Of a DNA stretch of 64,000 bases, positions 40,747 to 48,892 are shown one piece after another. How positions within the stretch are numbered: position 1 is the stretch's first letter; each line of letters begins with the position of its first letter. Position numbers and translations under genes: made by a program. Source of the DNA: Anaerolineae bacterium (GTDB taxonomy: Bacteria > Chloroflexota > Anaerolineae > Promineifilales > Promineifilaceae); NCBI GenBank assembly GCA_020848035.1, contig JADLAX010000002.1, forward strand, positions 21,822 to 85,821, in the 5' to 3' direction. The notes below the pieces were generated by a model. The model was not told the DNA's origin. It searched no databases and was given only the letters and a program-made list of their open reading frames with translations.

Positions 40747-41154
40747 ATGCGATTTGCGTGGGCGTGGCTTTTGTATACCTGGGGTGGGCTGCACCGCTAT
40801 TTTGGCATCCAAAACAGCATGGCCCGCGAGTTTGAGCGGGCGGTGCATTACTTTAGCCGTGCCTACAACGTGGATCCAACTTTTCGGGCGGCGCGGCTGC
40901 ACCGGGGCATTTTGCTGGGGCGGGAGTTGGGCCGCATCGACGAGGCGATTGCTGATTTTGACGCCCTGCTGGCTGAAGACCCCACCTACAGCCTGGCGCT
41001 GTTTAACCGGGCGATGATGTGGATGGAAAACGGCCGTTACCCCCAAGCCCTCGCCGATATGGAAGCCTATGTCGCCCAATCCGACCCCAGCGACGAAAAT
41101 TGGAACGACGCCAACCGCATCGTCCGCCTGCTGCACCATATAGACCAGGAATAG
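40747..41154 (+). CDS. Small TPR-repeat protein
   Basis: 135 residues with an amphipathic N-terminus and about three tetratricopeptide repeats (AREFERAVHYFSRAYNVDP, RIDEAIADFDALLAEDP, RYPQALADMEAYVAQSDP). It starts 4 bp after coaE, so it is likely co-transcribed. Protein interaction role inferred. Its last 37 codons are duplicated downstream at 41873-41980, beyond a toxin-antitoxin pair; the duplicated block starts 3 bp after an ACGGCCGT (41030-41037). Confidence 0.85.
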   Translation: MRFAWAWLLYTWGGLHRYFGIQNSMAREFERAVHYFSRAYNVDPTFRAARLHRGILLGRELGRIDEAIADFDALLAEDPTYSLALFNRAMMWMENGRYPQALADMEAYVAQSDPSDENWNDANRIVRLLHHIDQE

Positions 41155-41213
41155 CGTCGATGGAACTGGACAAAATCTGCTAAAATAGAATCGTTCGGTA
41201 AGGAGATAATCCA

Positions 41214-41453
41214 ATGGTAGCTGATACGCAAACCTTAGATAGATTGTTTAGCGAAGCCAGACATTTAGCGCCAGAATACCGTTTACGCCTTGTGCAAAGG
41301 ATCATTCAGACGCTAGTTTCATCTCACCCCCTTGAGGAATCGCAGCCGTTGCGTTTTGGAGAGATGGGGGGTGATGAAGCTGCCATGTCCACGTTAGAAG
41401 ATTTTGCGGTAGCTGAATGGCAACCTACAGACGAGGAGCTGGATGGCCCATAA
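41214..41453 (+). CDS. Antitoxin of PIN module 3
   Basis: 79 residues, largely helical, acidic C-terminus (FAVAEWQPTDEELDGP). AAGGAGATAATCC precedes the ATG. It overlaps the PIN toxin by 11 bp. No sequence match to the DUF2281-like antitoxins of the duplicated locus, so this is a different module. Antitoxin role inferred from size and position. Confidence 0.75.
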   Translation: MVADTQTLDRLFSEARHLAPEYRLRLVQRIIQTLVSSHPLEESQPLRFGEMGGDEAAMSTLEDFAVAEWQPTDEELDGP

Positions 41454-41853
41454 ATACATTCTTGATACTCATGCTTTAGTCTGGTTTGTAGAAGGCAATA
41501 AACGGCTAAGTGAATCAGCAAAGGCAATTATTTCAGCAGCCGATAGCCAAATGGTGTTGCCACTTATCGCCCTGGCCGAAGCAGCGATTATTATCGAAAG
41601 AGGTCGGACAACGATAAAAGATGTGGCCAAGTTCCTGAGCCGTGTCTATGCAGATACACGCATCGAAATTTTCCCGCTAACGTTGGATGTGTTTGAACGC
41701 AGCTTAACCCCCGAAGGTTTACAAATTCCTGAATTACATGACCGTTTTATAGTCAGCACAGGGCTTCATCTTCAAGATTTAGGCCACACTGTTGAAATTA
41801 TTACGAAAGATCAAGCCATTGCGGATGCAAGTGTGTTGGCAGTTATTTGGTAA
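41443..41853 (+). CDS. PIN-domain toxin, DTHALVW subfamily
   Basis: 136 residues. The N-terminal LDTHALVWFV is typical of the VapC subfamily with PIN_Sll0205-type sequences. Acidic residues D8, E45 (ALAEAAII), D100 in HDRFIVST and D121 (TKDQAI) form the PIN site. Probable RNase toxin. GC is lower than the surroundings and no ACGGCCGT occurs within the pair. Confidence 0.88.
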   Translation: MAHKYILDTHALVWFVEGNKRLSESAKAIISAADSQMVLPLIALAEAAIIIERGRTTIKDVAKFLSRVYADTRIEIFPLTLDVFERSLTPEGLQIPELHDRFIVSTGLHLQDLGHTVEIITKDQAIADASVLAVIW

Positions 41854-41872
41854 TCAAGTTCGCGTTTCGGGT

Positions 41873-41980
41873 CCCCAAGCACTCGCCGACATGGAAACAT
41901 ACCTCACCCAAGCCGACCCCTCCGACGAAAATTGGCCCGACGCCCAACGCATCGTCCGCCTGCTGCGAGATCCAGGCTAA
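41873..41980 (+). pseudogene. Duplicated 3' end of the TPR gene
   Basis: Reads PQALADMETYLTQADPSDEN and on to RIVRLLRDPG, about 75 % identical to the last 37 residues of the TPR protein at 40747. It has no start of its own. Together with the intact copy it brackets the toxin-antitoxin pair as direct repeats of about 110 bp. Probably the original gene end displaced when the TA pair entered with a substitute end. Confidence 0.85.
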
Positions 41981-43254
41981 CGTTGTTCCGCTACTTCCAT
42001 CACCTCCGCCCAAATTTCTTCCAAATCGGCAAAGGTGGCGATGGGGGCGACGGTTTCCATGAAGTCACGTGGGGAGCCGGTGTGGGCCAGGATGTCGCGC
42101 AGCATTGGCCCGGTGGGGTCGCTGCCGATGGCCCCGGGCACGGCGCCATACGCCCCGTAGAAGGCAAAATACGCCTGATTCAACTTGCGAATCCCGTACC
42201 CATTTTGCAAAAAGACCAATCGCCGCTCCTCCATGTACACCTCCGCACCTTCGATGTCGCCCATGGCCAACAGCTCCTCGGCACGAACGCGAGTAGCGGC
42301 CAGCTCGGCCCCATAGTCAAACGCGGGCGGCTCGACGGGTGTGGTCAGGGCAGCTGGAGGTAGCGGCGTGACTGGCGGCGGCGCAAATTCCGGGTAATAG
42401 TGGTTGATCATCCGGGTGCCAATTTCCTGATCAAACAGGGAGGCAATGGTTTCGTTGATGATGCGCACCTGGGGATCGCCGTAGTTCCAGCCGACGGGAA
42501 AGAAGGTCATCCAATGGTGCGACCATTCGTGGGCGGTTACTTCGGCCAGCCAGTTGATATTGCTGGTTTCCATGATCATGGCCGGGTAGGTACCCAGCCC
42601 ACCGATGGGCACCACCAGAGCGGAGAGGTTGAGCTGGTCGAAGACGGCCGTTTCCAACGCATCTTTCTCCGCCGTCGACAATCCCGGAATCAGCGACACA
42701 CCATAAATCCGCTCAATCCGGTCCCGTGGTGAAACGATGAGCAAGGAGGGCAGTGGCGTCATCTGCATCATCACCGGGGGCCACGCCTGGCCCAACACGC
42801 CAAATCCTTCCGCCACCAAAACTTCACCCACCTGGTCCTGCACAATGGCTTCAGCCACCAGCTGGAGTTGAGCCAGATCGGTTCGGGCCTGGGCGAGTTC
42901 GGTTTGGAGAACGGCCGTAGCCGCCGCCGCATCCACCACCGTGGGATCGGCATAAATCTGGTTGATCTGGGCCTCAAGCTGCTGTGCCTGATGGATCAGC
43001 GCCATGTACTCAAGCACCGCCTCTTTGCGACTGGCCTCATCCAAAAACGCATCACCATTGGCCAGCACCGCACTGACTTTGCTAACCACGGCGTTCACTT
43101 CCCAGGTTAAAAAGTCGAACTGGCGCTGCCCCACCAGCTGGGTAATGCGATAATACTCATCACCAAACGGGGGCCATTCACGGGTAAATATTAATAGGAA
43201 GAAACTGGCCAGCAGCAGCAACTTTAGCGAGCGAAAAAGACGGCGCATTCTCAT
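41977..43254 (-). CDS. Membrane-anchored zincin-type metallopeptidase, uncharacterised
   Basis: 425 residues from MRMRRLFRS. One N-terminal membrane helix (LKLLLLASFFLLIF) is followed by a mostly helical extracellular domain. The zinc motif is HEWSH in EVTAHEWSHHWMTF, with a downstream Glu in NETIASLFDQE that could be the third ligand (gluzincin-like). The family was not recognised. The start region lies in the GTGAAAAG-iterated hairpin; MRRLFRS six bases in is an alternative start. Confidence 0.75.
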   Translation of the reverse strand: MRMRRLFRSLKLLLLASFFLLIFTREWPPFGDEYYRITQLVGQRQFDFLTWEVNAVVSKVSAVLANGDAFLDEASRKEAVLEYMALIHQAQQLEAQINQIYADPTVVDAAAATAVLQTELAQARTDLAQLQLVAEAIVQDQVGEVLVAEGFGVLGQAWPPVMMQMTPLPSLLIVSPRDRIERIYGVSLIPGLSTAEKDALETAVFDQLNLSALVVPIGGLGTYPAMIMETSNINWLAEVTAHEWSHHWMTFFPVGWNYGDPQVRIINETIASLFDQEIGTRMINHYYPEFAPPPVTPLPPAALTTPVEPPAFDYGAELAATRVRAEELLAMGDIEGAEVYMEERRLVFLQNGYGIRKLNQAYFAFYGAYGAVPGAIGSDPTGPMLRDILAHTGSPRDFMETVAPIATFADLEEIWAEVMEVAEQR

Positions 43255-43255
43255 G

Positions 43256-43330
43256 GAGTGAAAAGTAATCAGTAAAAAGTGAAAAGTCCACTTTTCCCAC
43301 TTTTCACTTATCACTTTATCACTTTTTACT
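43256..43330. repeat. GTGAAAAG-iterated hairpin between the metallopeptidase and dGTPase genes
   Basis: The left arm iterates AGTGAAAAGTAATCAGTAAA and AAGTGAAAAGT. The right arm iterates ACTTTTCCCACTTTTCACTT, ATCACTTTATCACTTTTTACT. The arms pair over more than 25 bases imperfectly. It occupies nearly the whole 80-bp spacer. Confidence 0.8.
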
Positions 43331-43334
43331 GCTA

Positions 43335-44489
43335 TCAGGCGCGGCGGTACGGATCAAACAGCTTTTCCCACTCGTCCAGGGCATACCGGTCGGTCATCCC
43401 GGCGATATAGTCGGTGATGACCCGGTGCAGCGGCGCGTGGTCGAGCTTGTTTTTCACTTCGGTGGGCAGCATATTTGGCTCGGTGGCATACGCCTCGAAC
43501 AAACCCGTGACAAAACGCTCCGCCTTGGTTTGCATGCGGATGAGCCGGTAATGATGGTACATGCTGTCGAGCAAGAATCGTTTGAGCTGGCGCACTTTGG
43601 TTTTGAACTCGGGCGAGTAACTGACCAGGTTTTCCGGATGGGTTTGCACCTTTTCCGGGGAATCGATGTTGTGCTCGATCAGCTTTTGGCCGGTGGTTTC
43701 CAGCACATTCATGACGGATTGGCCAATCAATTCGCGGATAAGTTCGTGGCGGGTGATGTTGGGCAACGGCCGTTCCGACTGCCAGCCCACAATTTCCTTC
43801 AGCTCATGCCACAGCGTCAGCTCGTCCAGCGCGGCCATGTCAAACATGCCCGCGCGCAGGCCGTCGTCCAGGTCATGGGCGTTGTAAGCAATCTCGTCGG
43901 CCAGGTTGGCAATCTGCGCTTCCAGCGAGCCACGTTTATCCGGTTCGTATGCCTGGGCATCACTTTTATCGTAGTCCGTCTCGTGCTTGATCATGCCCTC
44001 GCGGGTTTCATAGGTCAGGTTCAGCCCTGGAAAGTCGCGATAGCGCTCTTCCAGCTGGGTAACGATGCGATAGCTTTGCGTGTTGTGGTTAAAGCCGCCA
44101 TGCCCGGCCATCAGGGCATTAAGCGCATACTCTCCAGCGTGGCCAAAGGGCGGGTGCCCCAAGTCGTGGGCCAGGCAAATGGCTTCGGTGAGTTCCTCGT
44201 TGCAGCCCAGCCCCCGCGCCAGCGAACGGCCGAGTTGGGCCACTTCCAGCGTGTGGGTCAGGCGCGTGCGGTAATGGTCCCCTTCGTAGTAGACAAACAC
44301 CTGCGTTTTGTACTCCAATCGGCGAAACGCAGTCGTGTGAATAATGCGGTCGCGGTCCCGCTCAAACGCCGGACGAGATTCCGACTCTTTTTCCGGGTAG
44401 ACGCGCCCACGGCTGTTAGCGCTTTTCAGCCCATAGGATGCCAGGGCCATCTGTTCAATCTCTTCCAGTTTTTTGCGCTTGTAAATCAT
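43335..44489 (-). CDS. dgt: Deoxyguanosinetriphosphate triphosphohydrolase-like protein
   Basis: 384 residues. HD-domain metal site: H in RLTHTLEV, HD in CLAHDLGHPPFGHAGE, and a distal Asp in ADEIAYNAHDLDD. It splits dNTPs into deoxynucleoside and triphosphate. N-terminal RGRVYPEKES and FQRDRDRIIHTTAFRRL regions match the type-2 dGTPase subfamily. GGAGTTTCCC precedes the ATG. Length fits the family. Confidence 0.93.
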   Translation of the reverse strand: MIYKRKKLEEIEQMALASYGLKSANSRGRVYPEKESESRPAFERDRDRIIHTTAFRRLEYKTQVFVYYEGDHYRTRLTHTLEVAQLGRSLARGLGCNEELTEAICLAHDLGHPPFGHAGEYALNALMAGHGGFNHNTQSYRIVTQLEERYRDFPGLNLTYETREGMIKHETDYDKSDAQAYEPDKRGSLEAQIANLADEIAYNAHDLDDGLRAGMFDMAALDELTLWHELKEIVGWQSERPLPNITRHELIRELIGQSVMNVLETTGQKLIEHNIDSPEKVQTHPENLVSYSPEFKTKVRQLKRFLLDSMYHHYRLIRMQTKAERFVTGLFEAYATEPNMLPTEVKNKLDHAPLHRVITDYIAGMTDRYALDEWEKLFDPYRRA

Positions 44490-44514
44490 GGGAAACTCCT
44501 ATGCAAATGTAAGG

Positions 44515-44572
44515 GCGAGGCAGTTGGGGGCATGTTAACCTTGCCAGACACGCTTATAGCCAACTGCCTCGC
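44515..44572. repeat. 13-bp inverted repeat upstream of dgt
   Basis: GCGAGGCAGTTGG (44515-44527) and CCAACTGCCTCGC (44560-44572), perfectly complementary with a 32-base loop. It lies between the divergent dgt and LysM genes. Could be a regulator site or inserted small element. Confidence 0.6.
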
Positions 44573-44701
44573 TCCTACGCCCCTACCTACTTGCTATAAT
44601 TTTATGGCAAGTGTAACATAATTCGAGACGGCCGTCTTGAGCCGTTGCTTCGTCGTAAGGTCGCCCATAACGGCCGCTGGCCGCTGCTAAGGGAAAACCG
44701 T

Positions 44702-45367
44702 ATGCAAAAACTTCGCTCTTCCATTGTCTTGATGATGATGCTGATTGCCATTATTCTGGCCGTGGGCGTCTTCCTGGCCATCAATGCCATCCAAAACCGC
44801 AGCGCCGGGGACGGCACAGCCGAACTTGGCGCCAGCAGTTTTCCGGTAACGGTTGGAGTTGAAACGGTAAACTTGCAGGTTGATCCCAACGCCCGCCCGA
44901 TCATTGTGGAAAACACGGTGATTGAACAAAGCCCGCCAGCTGACCAACCGGTTGATCAGCAGGTGAGCACCGCCACCCCAGAGCCAACGCTCCCGCCGGC
45001 TATCGTTGAGTCCGCAACGGCCGTTCCCCCGGCCGTCATCACCACCGAAAAAATCATCTACCAACCCTACACAGTGCAGCAGGGCGACACGCTCTACAGC
45101 CTGTCGCAGGCGTTTGTCACCTCCATCGCCCTCATGGCCGACAAGGGCATCTCGCAGACAAACCTGGTCCCCGGCACAACCATCAACATTCCGGTTGGTA
45201 ATCCAGACTACTGTGCGGGGCGCGGACGGCCGTATGCCGTTGGCGAAGGTGATACAGCCTACAACATTGGTCAGCGATACAACACCACGGCGCAAAACTT
45301 GCAGGCCCTTAACGGGCTGGACGCCAACTACACCATCAAAATTGCCGACATCATCTGTGTGCCGTAA
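44702..45367 (+). CDS. Membrane-anchored LysM protein
   Basis: 221 residues from MQKLRSS with AAGGGAAAACC upstream. One N-terminal membrane helix (SIVLMMMLIAIILAVGVFLA), a Thr/Pro/Glu linker, and two LysM modules (YTVQQGDTLYSLSQAF and YAVGEGDTAYNIGQRY). LysM binds peptidoglycan, so the protein should sit between membrane and wall. It is followed 70 bp later by an FtsB-like gene. Confidence 0.88.
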   Translation: MQKLRSSIVLMMMLIAIILAVGVFLAINAIQNRSAGDGTAELGASSFPVTVGVETVNLQVDPNARPIIVENTVIEQSPPADQPVDQQVSTATPEPTLPPAIVESATAVPPAVITTEKIIYQPYTVQQGDTLYSLSQAFVTSIALMADKGISQTNLVPGTTINIPVGNPDYCAGRGRPYAVGEGDTAYNIGQRYNTTAQNLQALNGLDANYTIKIADIICVP

Positions 45368-45436
45368 AGGCCAATTGCCCACCTGGACCCGACTGGGGCT
45401 TGTCAGCCAAAATAATTATGTTAAGATGTGGGCGAT

Positions 45437-45853
45437 ATGTATAAAGAACTCTGGCGGCAACGGCCGTTACTCACGCTCCCGCAAATTCTTGTCCTGCTGC
45501 TAATTGGTGCAGCCCTTTTTGTTGCGGTAGATCTCAACCGGCGCGCCCAAGCCGGGCAGCTCGTGGGGGTCGGTGCCGGTGATTTACAAATGCAGGTGGA
45601 TGCCGAAGCCACGCGCCAGGTTGAGCTGCAAGTCACGCTGGAGTATGTGCAAAGCGAAGATTACGTCGCTGCTTATGCTCGTGATGAAGCTGGTTACGTG
45701 CTGCCCGGCGAAAAACGGGTGGTCCCACTGGTCATTGAAGCGACACCCCAGCCAACGGCCGTACCCACCGCCACCCCCGACCCCATCGAAAGCGCCCGCC
45801 CCTGGCAAGCCTGGTGGCACCTGCTAACCGATGCCCCACAGCCATCGCCTTAG
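45437..45853 (+). CDS. FtsB/DivIC-like septum-formation protein
   Basis: 138 residues: short cytoplasmic N-terminus, one membrane helix (LPQILVLLLIGAALFVAV), a heptad-patterned stretch, then YAARDEAGYVLPGEKR-like sequence (AYARDEAGYVLPGEKRVV). That is the typical ARexLGyvkPGE motif of FtsB/DivIC proteins. A Pro/Thr tail follows. Likely a divisome scaffold outside the membrane. A GTG nine bases upstream is an alternative start. Confidence 0.75.
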   Translation: MYKELWRQRPLLTLPQILVLLLIGAALFVAVDLNRRAQAGQLVGVGAGDLQMQVDAEATRQVELQVTLEYVQSEDYVAAYARDEAGYVLPGEKRVVPLVIEATPQPTAVPTATPDPIESARPWQAWWHLLTDAPQPSP

Positions 45854-46349
45854 CCTGGCCCACCATGCAAACGCGTTAAAACGCTCCCTCGGCACCCTAT
45901 ACCCCCCCATTTGTACTATGAATGCGTCCTTCTGCGGGGGCGATGACTTGCTATTCAACTTTACATATGATAACATACGCCTCGTTGAGAGGTTTACATA
46001 TTGTTATGGTTGACCCCCAAAAGACCAGCGAAATACGCTGGTCAGATATGTTGTTAGCAGCAGGAGGGGCAGCCGATGTCTCTTATGCGGGCCAAGACAG
46101 TTTATCTCATCACTGATGACTGAACCTTGAGACCGCCCAAAATTATTGTATTGGTACTCATAGACAAACAAACCAGGCTACAGCCACCTTCTCCATCACA
46201 AAAATGGTTCCGGTACCCACAGATTCAACACAATAGTCATCGGTACACTGTAGAAAATGGTTTGAGTCAACACAATAAACTCCAGTGATGACACACGACC
46301 CGAAAAACCCACTAGCCCCGAAACATACGACTAAAGAAGGGACGATCAT
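45854..46349. other. 496-bp AT-rich spacer upstream of the cpaB genes
   Basis: No convincing gene. Contains a perfect 8-bp hairpin GACCAGCG/CGCTGGTC (46023-46043, 5-base loop). It also has a degenerate internal duplication: AAAATGGTT at 46201 and 46255, CGGTAC at 46211 and 46241, and TCAACACAATA at 46225 and 46267. No ACGGCCGT octamer. The 3' part just before cpaB1 has GAAGGGACGATCAT as ribosome site. It could be a long regulatory leader for pilus genes or the remains of a deleted gene. It does not match the c-di-GMP riboswitch consensus. Confidence 0.5.
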
Positions 46350-47525
46350 ATGAGCCGTCGAACTATCCTGATTCTCATTTTCGTGTTTGGCATCGTACTG
46401 CTGTCGATTGTAGGTGTGGTGTTTATCCTACAGCAAAACGAGCCAACAACGGCCGTCACCGATGGTGAAAATGGGGCACCTGCCCCAGACGGTGTAGACA
46501 GTGCTGAACCAGTTGAAACAATTCCACCACTGGTTGAGGTAGTCGTCTCTCTGCAAACAGTACCCCGTGGCCACCAAATGACGGCCGATATTTTGGCCCT
46601 CGACATGCGCCCCGTAGAAAGTGTCGGCACCAACGTCATCACAAACATCGAAGATGCCATCGGCCTCTATGCCCGAACCGACATTTACCAGGGCGAAACC
46701 CTCACCTACGACACCCTGGTCGCCGACATTACCCAGATCGGTCTGCAAACCTTTGGCCCCAGTTCCCTTATTCCACCCGGTTATGTGGCTCAGGCTGTCC
46801 CCATGGACCGCCTGACAAGCGTTGGGTATGGCATGAGTGAAGGGGATTACGTGGACATCATGGTGACGTTTTTCTTCTCTCAAATTGATGAAGAGTTTCA
46901 AACGTACCTGCCCAATGACGCCGCCTTTTACCTGGAAGAACAGATCGAGGCGGTAGAAGAAGCGGGTAGTCCAGCGATTCTGCTCACCCAACCGGTCATT
47001 TTCCTGGTTTCACCACTCGGCCGTTTTGAGGAGCTGCCTACCGGTGACCTGGCTCATGTCTCCCAAAACCCGGAAGATGTTGCCCCGCGCACCGTTCCAG
47101 TAACGATGATCATCCAAAATGCCCGGGTGATTCAAGTGGGCCAATACGAGGTTCCGCCAGACCCGGCGGATCTCATTCCTACAGCAACGCCGGAACCGCT
47201 AGAAGAAGGCCAGGCTACCCCGACGCCACCACCGGCCGCCACGCCAACACCAACAGCCATGCCAGATGATGTCGTGGTTGTGGCCTTACAGCCGCAGCAG
47301 CAGCTTTTGCTGCGCTATGCCGTGGGGGTAAATGCCACGGTCTTCTTTGCCCTGCGTGGGATCAATGATGGCCAACTTTACAGCGTGGAAAACATGACGC
47401 TGGACTTTTTACTTGAGCGATTTAACGTAGAGGTTCCCCCGAACTTAGGCTACTCCGTAGAATCAGTTGTTCGTGAGGTAACGCCTACACCGACAGGTCA
47501 GCCAGAAGAGGAAGCTCCCGAATAA
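46350..47525 (+). CDS. CpaB/RcpC-like Flp pilus assembly protein, first paralogue
   Basis: 391 residues with an N-terminal membrane helix (ILILIFVFGIVLLSIVGVVF), an SAF domain (VVVSLQTVPRGHQMTADILA, about 65-130), a RcpC-type beta domain, and a Pro/Thr linker (TPTPPPAATPTPTAMP). CpaB proteins form part of the periplasmic or extracytoplasmic channel of Flp/Tad pili. The next gene is a paralogue on the same strand, 47 bp downstream. Confidence 0.85.
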   Translation: MSRRTILILIFVFGIVLLSIVGVVFILQQNEPTTAVTDGENGAPAPDGVDSAEPVETIPPLVEVVVSLQTVPRGHQMTADILALDMRPVESVGTNVITNIEDAIGLYARTDIYQGETLTYDTLVADITQIGLQTFGPSSLIPPGYVAQAVPMDRLTSVGYGMSEGDYVDIMVTFFFSQIDEEFQTYLPNDAAFYLEEQIEAVEEAGSPAILLTQPVIFLVSPLGRFEELPTGDLAHVSQNPEDVAPRTVPVTMIIQNARVIQVGQYEVPPDPADLIPTATPEPLEEGQATPTPPPAATPTPTAMPDDVVVVALQPQQQLLLRYAVGVNATVFFALRGINDGQLYSVENMTLDFLLERFNVEVPPNLGYSVESVVREVTPTPTGQPEEEAPE

Positions 47526-47572
47526 GGGTTTCTTGCGTCTACAGAAACGGCTAAACATACAAGGACCACGTT

Positions 47573-48799
47573 ATGCGCCTTAGAACGTTCATTCTTCTCA
47601 TATTGGTATTAATTCTGGTAGGTGTGCTGGCGCTCATTCTGCTGGGGAACAGCGGCATCGGGCCGCTGGCCAGCCTGTTTGGTGGTGATGAGAGCAGCGG
47701 CGACACAGTTGATGAAGCCACGAATGAGGAAGGCTCGGAAGAGCCCCTGCTGCCCCCACCAACCCCGACCCCAGGGTTGGAAGATGTGGTTGTGGCTCGG
47801 GCCAACATTCCGGTTGGTACCATGCTGACTGACGAACTGCTGGAAGTGCAGCGCTGGCCCCGCAACAACATTGCCCTGCAAGGTGGCTACACGTTTACCG
47901 ACACAACCCGGTTGGTCGGCCGTATTGCCAAGGTTGATATTTCGCAGGGTCAATCTGTCCTCAGCCCCATGCTGGCCCTGAATCCGACAGATGTTGCTTC
48001 ATTTGGTTCCGATCTGGCACTGTACGTTCCGTTTGGGGAAGTGGCTGTTGCCTTTCCGATCGACCGGTTTAACGGCGCGGCTTTTGCCATGCGCCCTGGT
48101 GATTCGGTTGATGTCATGATGACGCTGCGGGTTGTGTCCATCGATCCTCAGTTTGGCACGATTCTGCCCAACCGGGTTGAGCGAGTCATTCAATCGGCCC
48201 TGCTAGATGGACAGGCATTTTTGTTTCCCCCGGTGACCAACGGCCGTCTCGAATTCATTCCCGAAATTAATCAGGTGGCCGCCATTGTGCCCAGCACCAT
48301 CGGCATCATTGGGCAGGATTTCACCTTTGGTCTTCCGATTCCCAAGCGCGTGACGCAGCTGACGATCCAGCAGGCCGAAGTGCTCTATGTTGGCACCTGG
48401 TATGATCCGCTGGAGCTGAAAGAAGATGTGGAAGCCGAAGTAGCGGCTGGCTTACGGGCACCCACTGATGCCTTCGACGAATCGTCCACCATACCAGGAC
48501 GACTCGAAAGATTGCCCGATGTGGTAATCCTCAGCATGTCGTCCCAGGATGCCCTGGCCTTAAACTGGGCCATGATTCGTGGTGTAGACATCAATCTGGC
48601 GCTGCGCTCGCCGGGCGACCAGACCGTTTTTGTAACCACCAGCGTCAGCCTGCCGCAAATCATCGACCAGGGTGGTTTGGCCATTCCGGAGCAGTCGAAC
48701 TTCGATTTACATCCGTCAACGGAAGATGTGTTCATCCCGTCTTTGCCGCCGTGGAACGTGAACGAGGCAGAAGCAGCGGAAACCGCAGAGCAGCAGTAA
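47573..48799 (+). CDS. CpaB/RcpC-like Flp pilus assembly protein, second paralogue
   Basis: 408 residues. Same layout as its neighbour: N-terminal helix (FILLILVLILVGVLALILLG), acidic Pro/Thr linker, SAF domain (VVVARANIPVGTMLTDELL), then RcpC-like beta sheet (VAVAFPIDRFNGAAFAMRPG). The two probably form a hetero-oligomer. No prepilin or CpaC secretin lies here; a CpaF ATPase is 4 kb downstream. A terminator follows directly. Confidence 0.87.
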   Translation: MRLRTFILLILVLILVGVLALILLGNSGIGPLASLFGGDESSGDTVDEATNEEGSEEPLLPPPTPTPGLEDVVVARANIPVGTMLTDELLEVQRWPRNNIALQGGYTFTDTTRLVGRIAKVDISQGQSVLSPMLALNPTDVASFGSDLALYVPFGEVAVAFPIDRFNGAAFAMRPGDSVDVMMTLRVVSIDPQFGTILPNRVERVIQSALLDGQAFLFPPVTNGRLEFIPEINQVAAIVPSTIGIIGQDFTFGLPIPKRVTQLTIQQAEVLYVGTWYDPLELKEDVEAEVAAGLRAPTDAFDESSTIPGRLERLPDVVILSMSSQDALALNWAMIRGVDINLALRSPGDQTVFVTTSVSLPQIIDQGGLAIPEQSNFDLHPSTEDVFIPSLPPWNVNEAEAAETAEQQ

Positions 48800-48825
48800 G
48801 AAACCGTCACTTTTTAGTACCGATA

Positions 48826-48858
48826 AGTCTCTAGCTTCTGGCTAGAGACTTTTTATTT
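48826..48858 (+). terminator. Rho-independent terminator of the cpaB pair
   Basis: AGTCTCTAGC (48826-48835), TTCTG loop, GCTAGAGACT (48841-48850) followed by TTTTATTT. Stem of 10 bp with T-run. Confidence 0.92.
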
Positions 48859-48892
48859 GCAAAGACATTGTCGATGCGGCATAGGTGCCTGT

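Noticed and set aside
45854..46349. c-di-GMP riboswitch upstream of the pilus genes
   Set aside because: The class I and II consensus elements I know are not present; only a simple hairpin and degenerate repeats are seen.
46158..46349. 63-codon minus-strand frame with several Cys residues
   Set aside because: No ribosome site or family; the Cys repeat follows from the internal DNA duplication.
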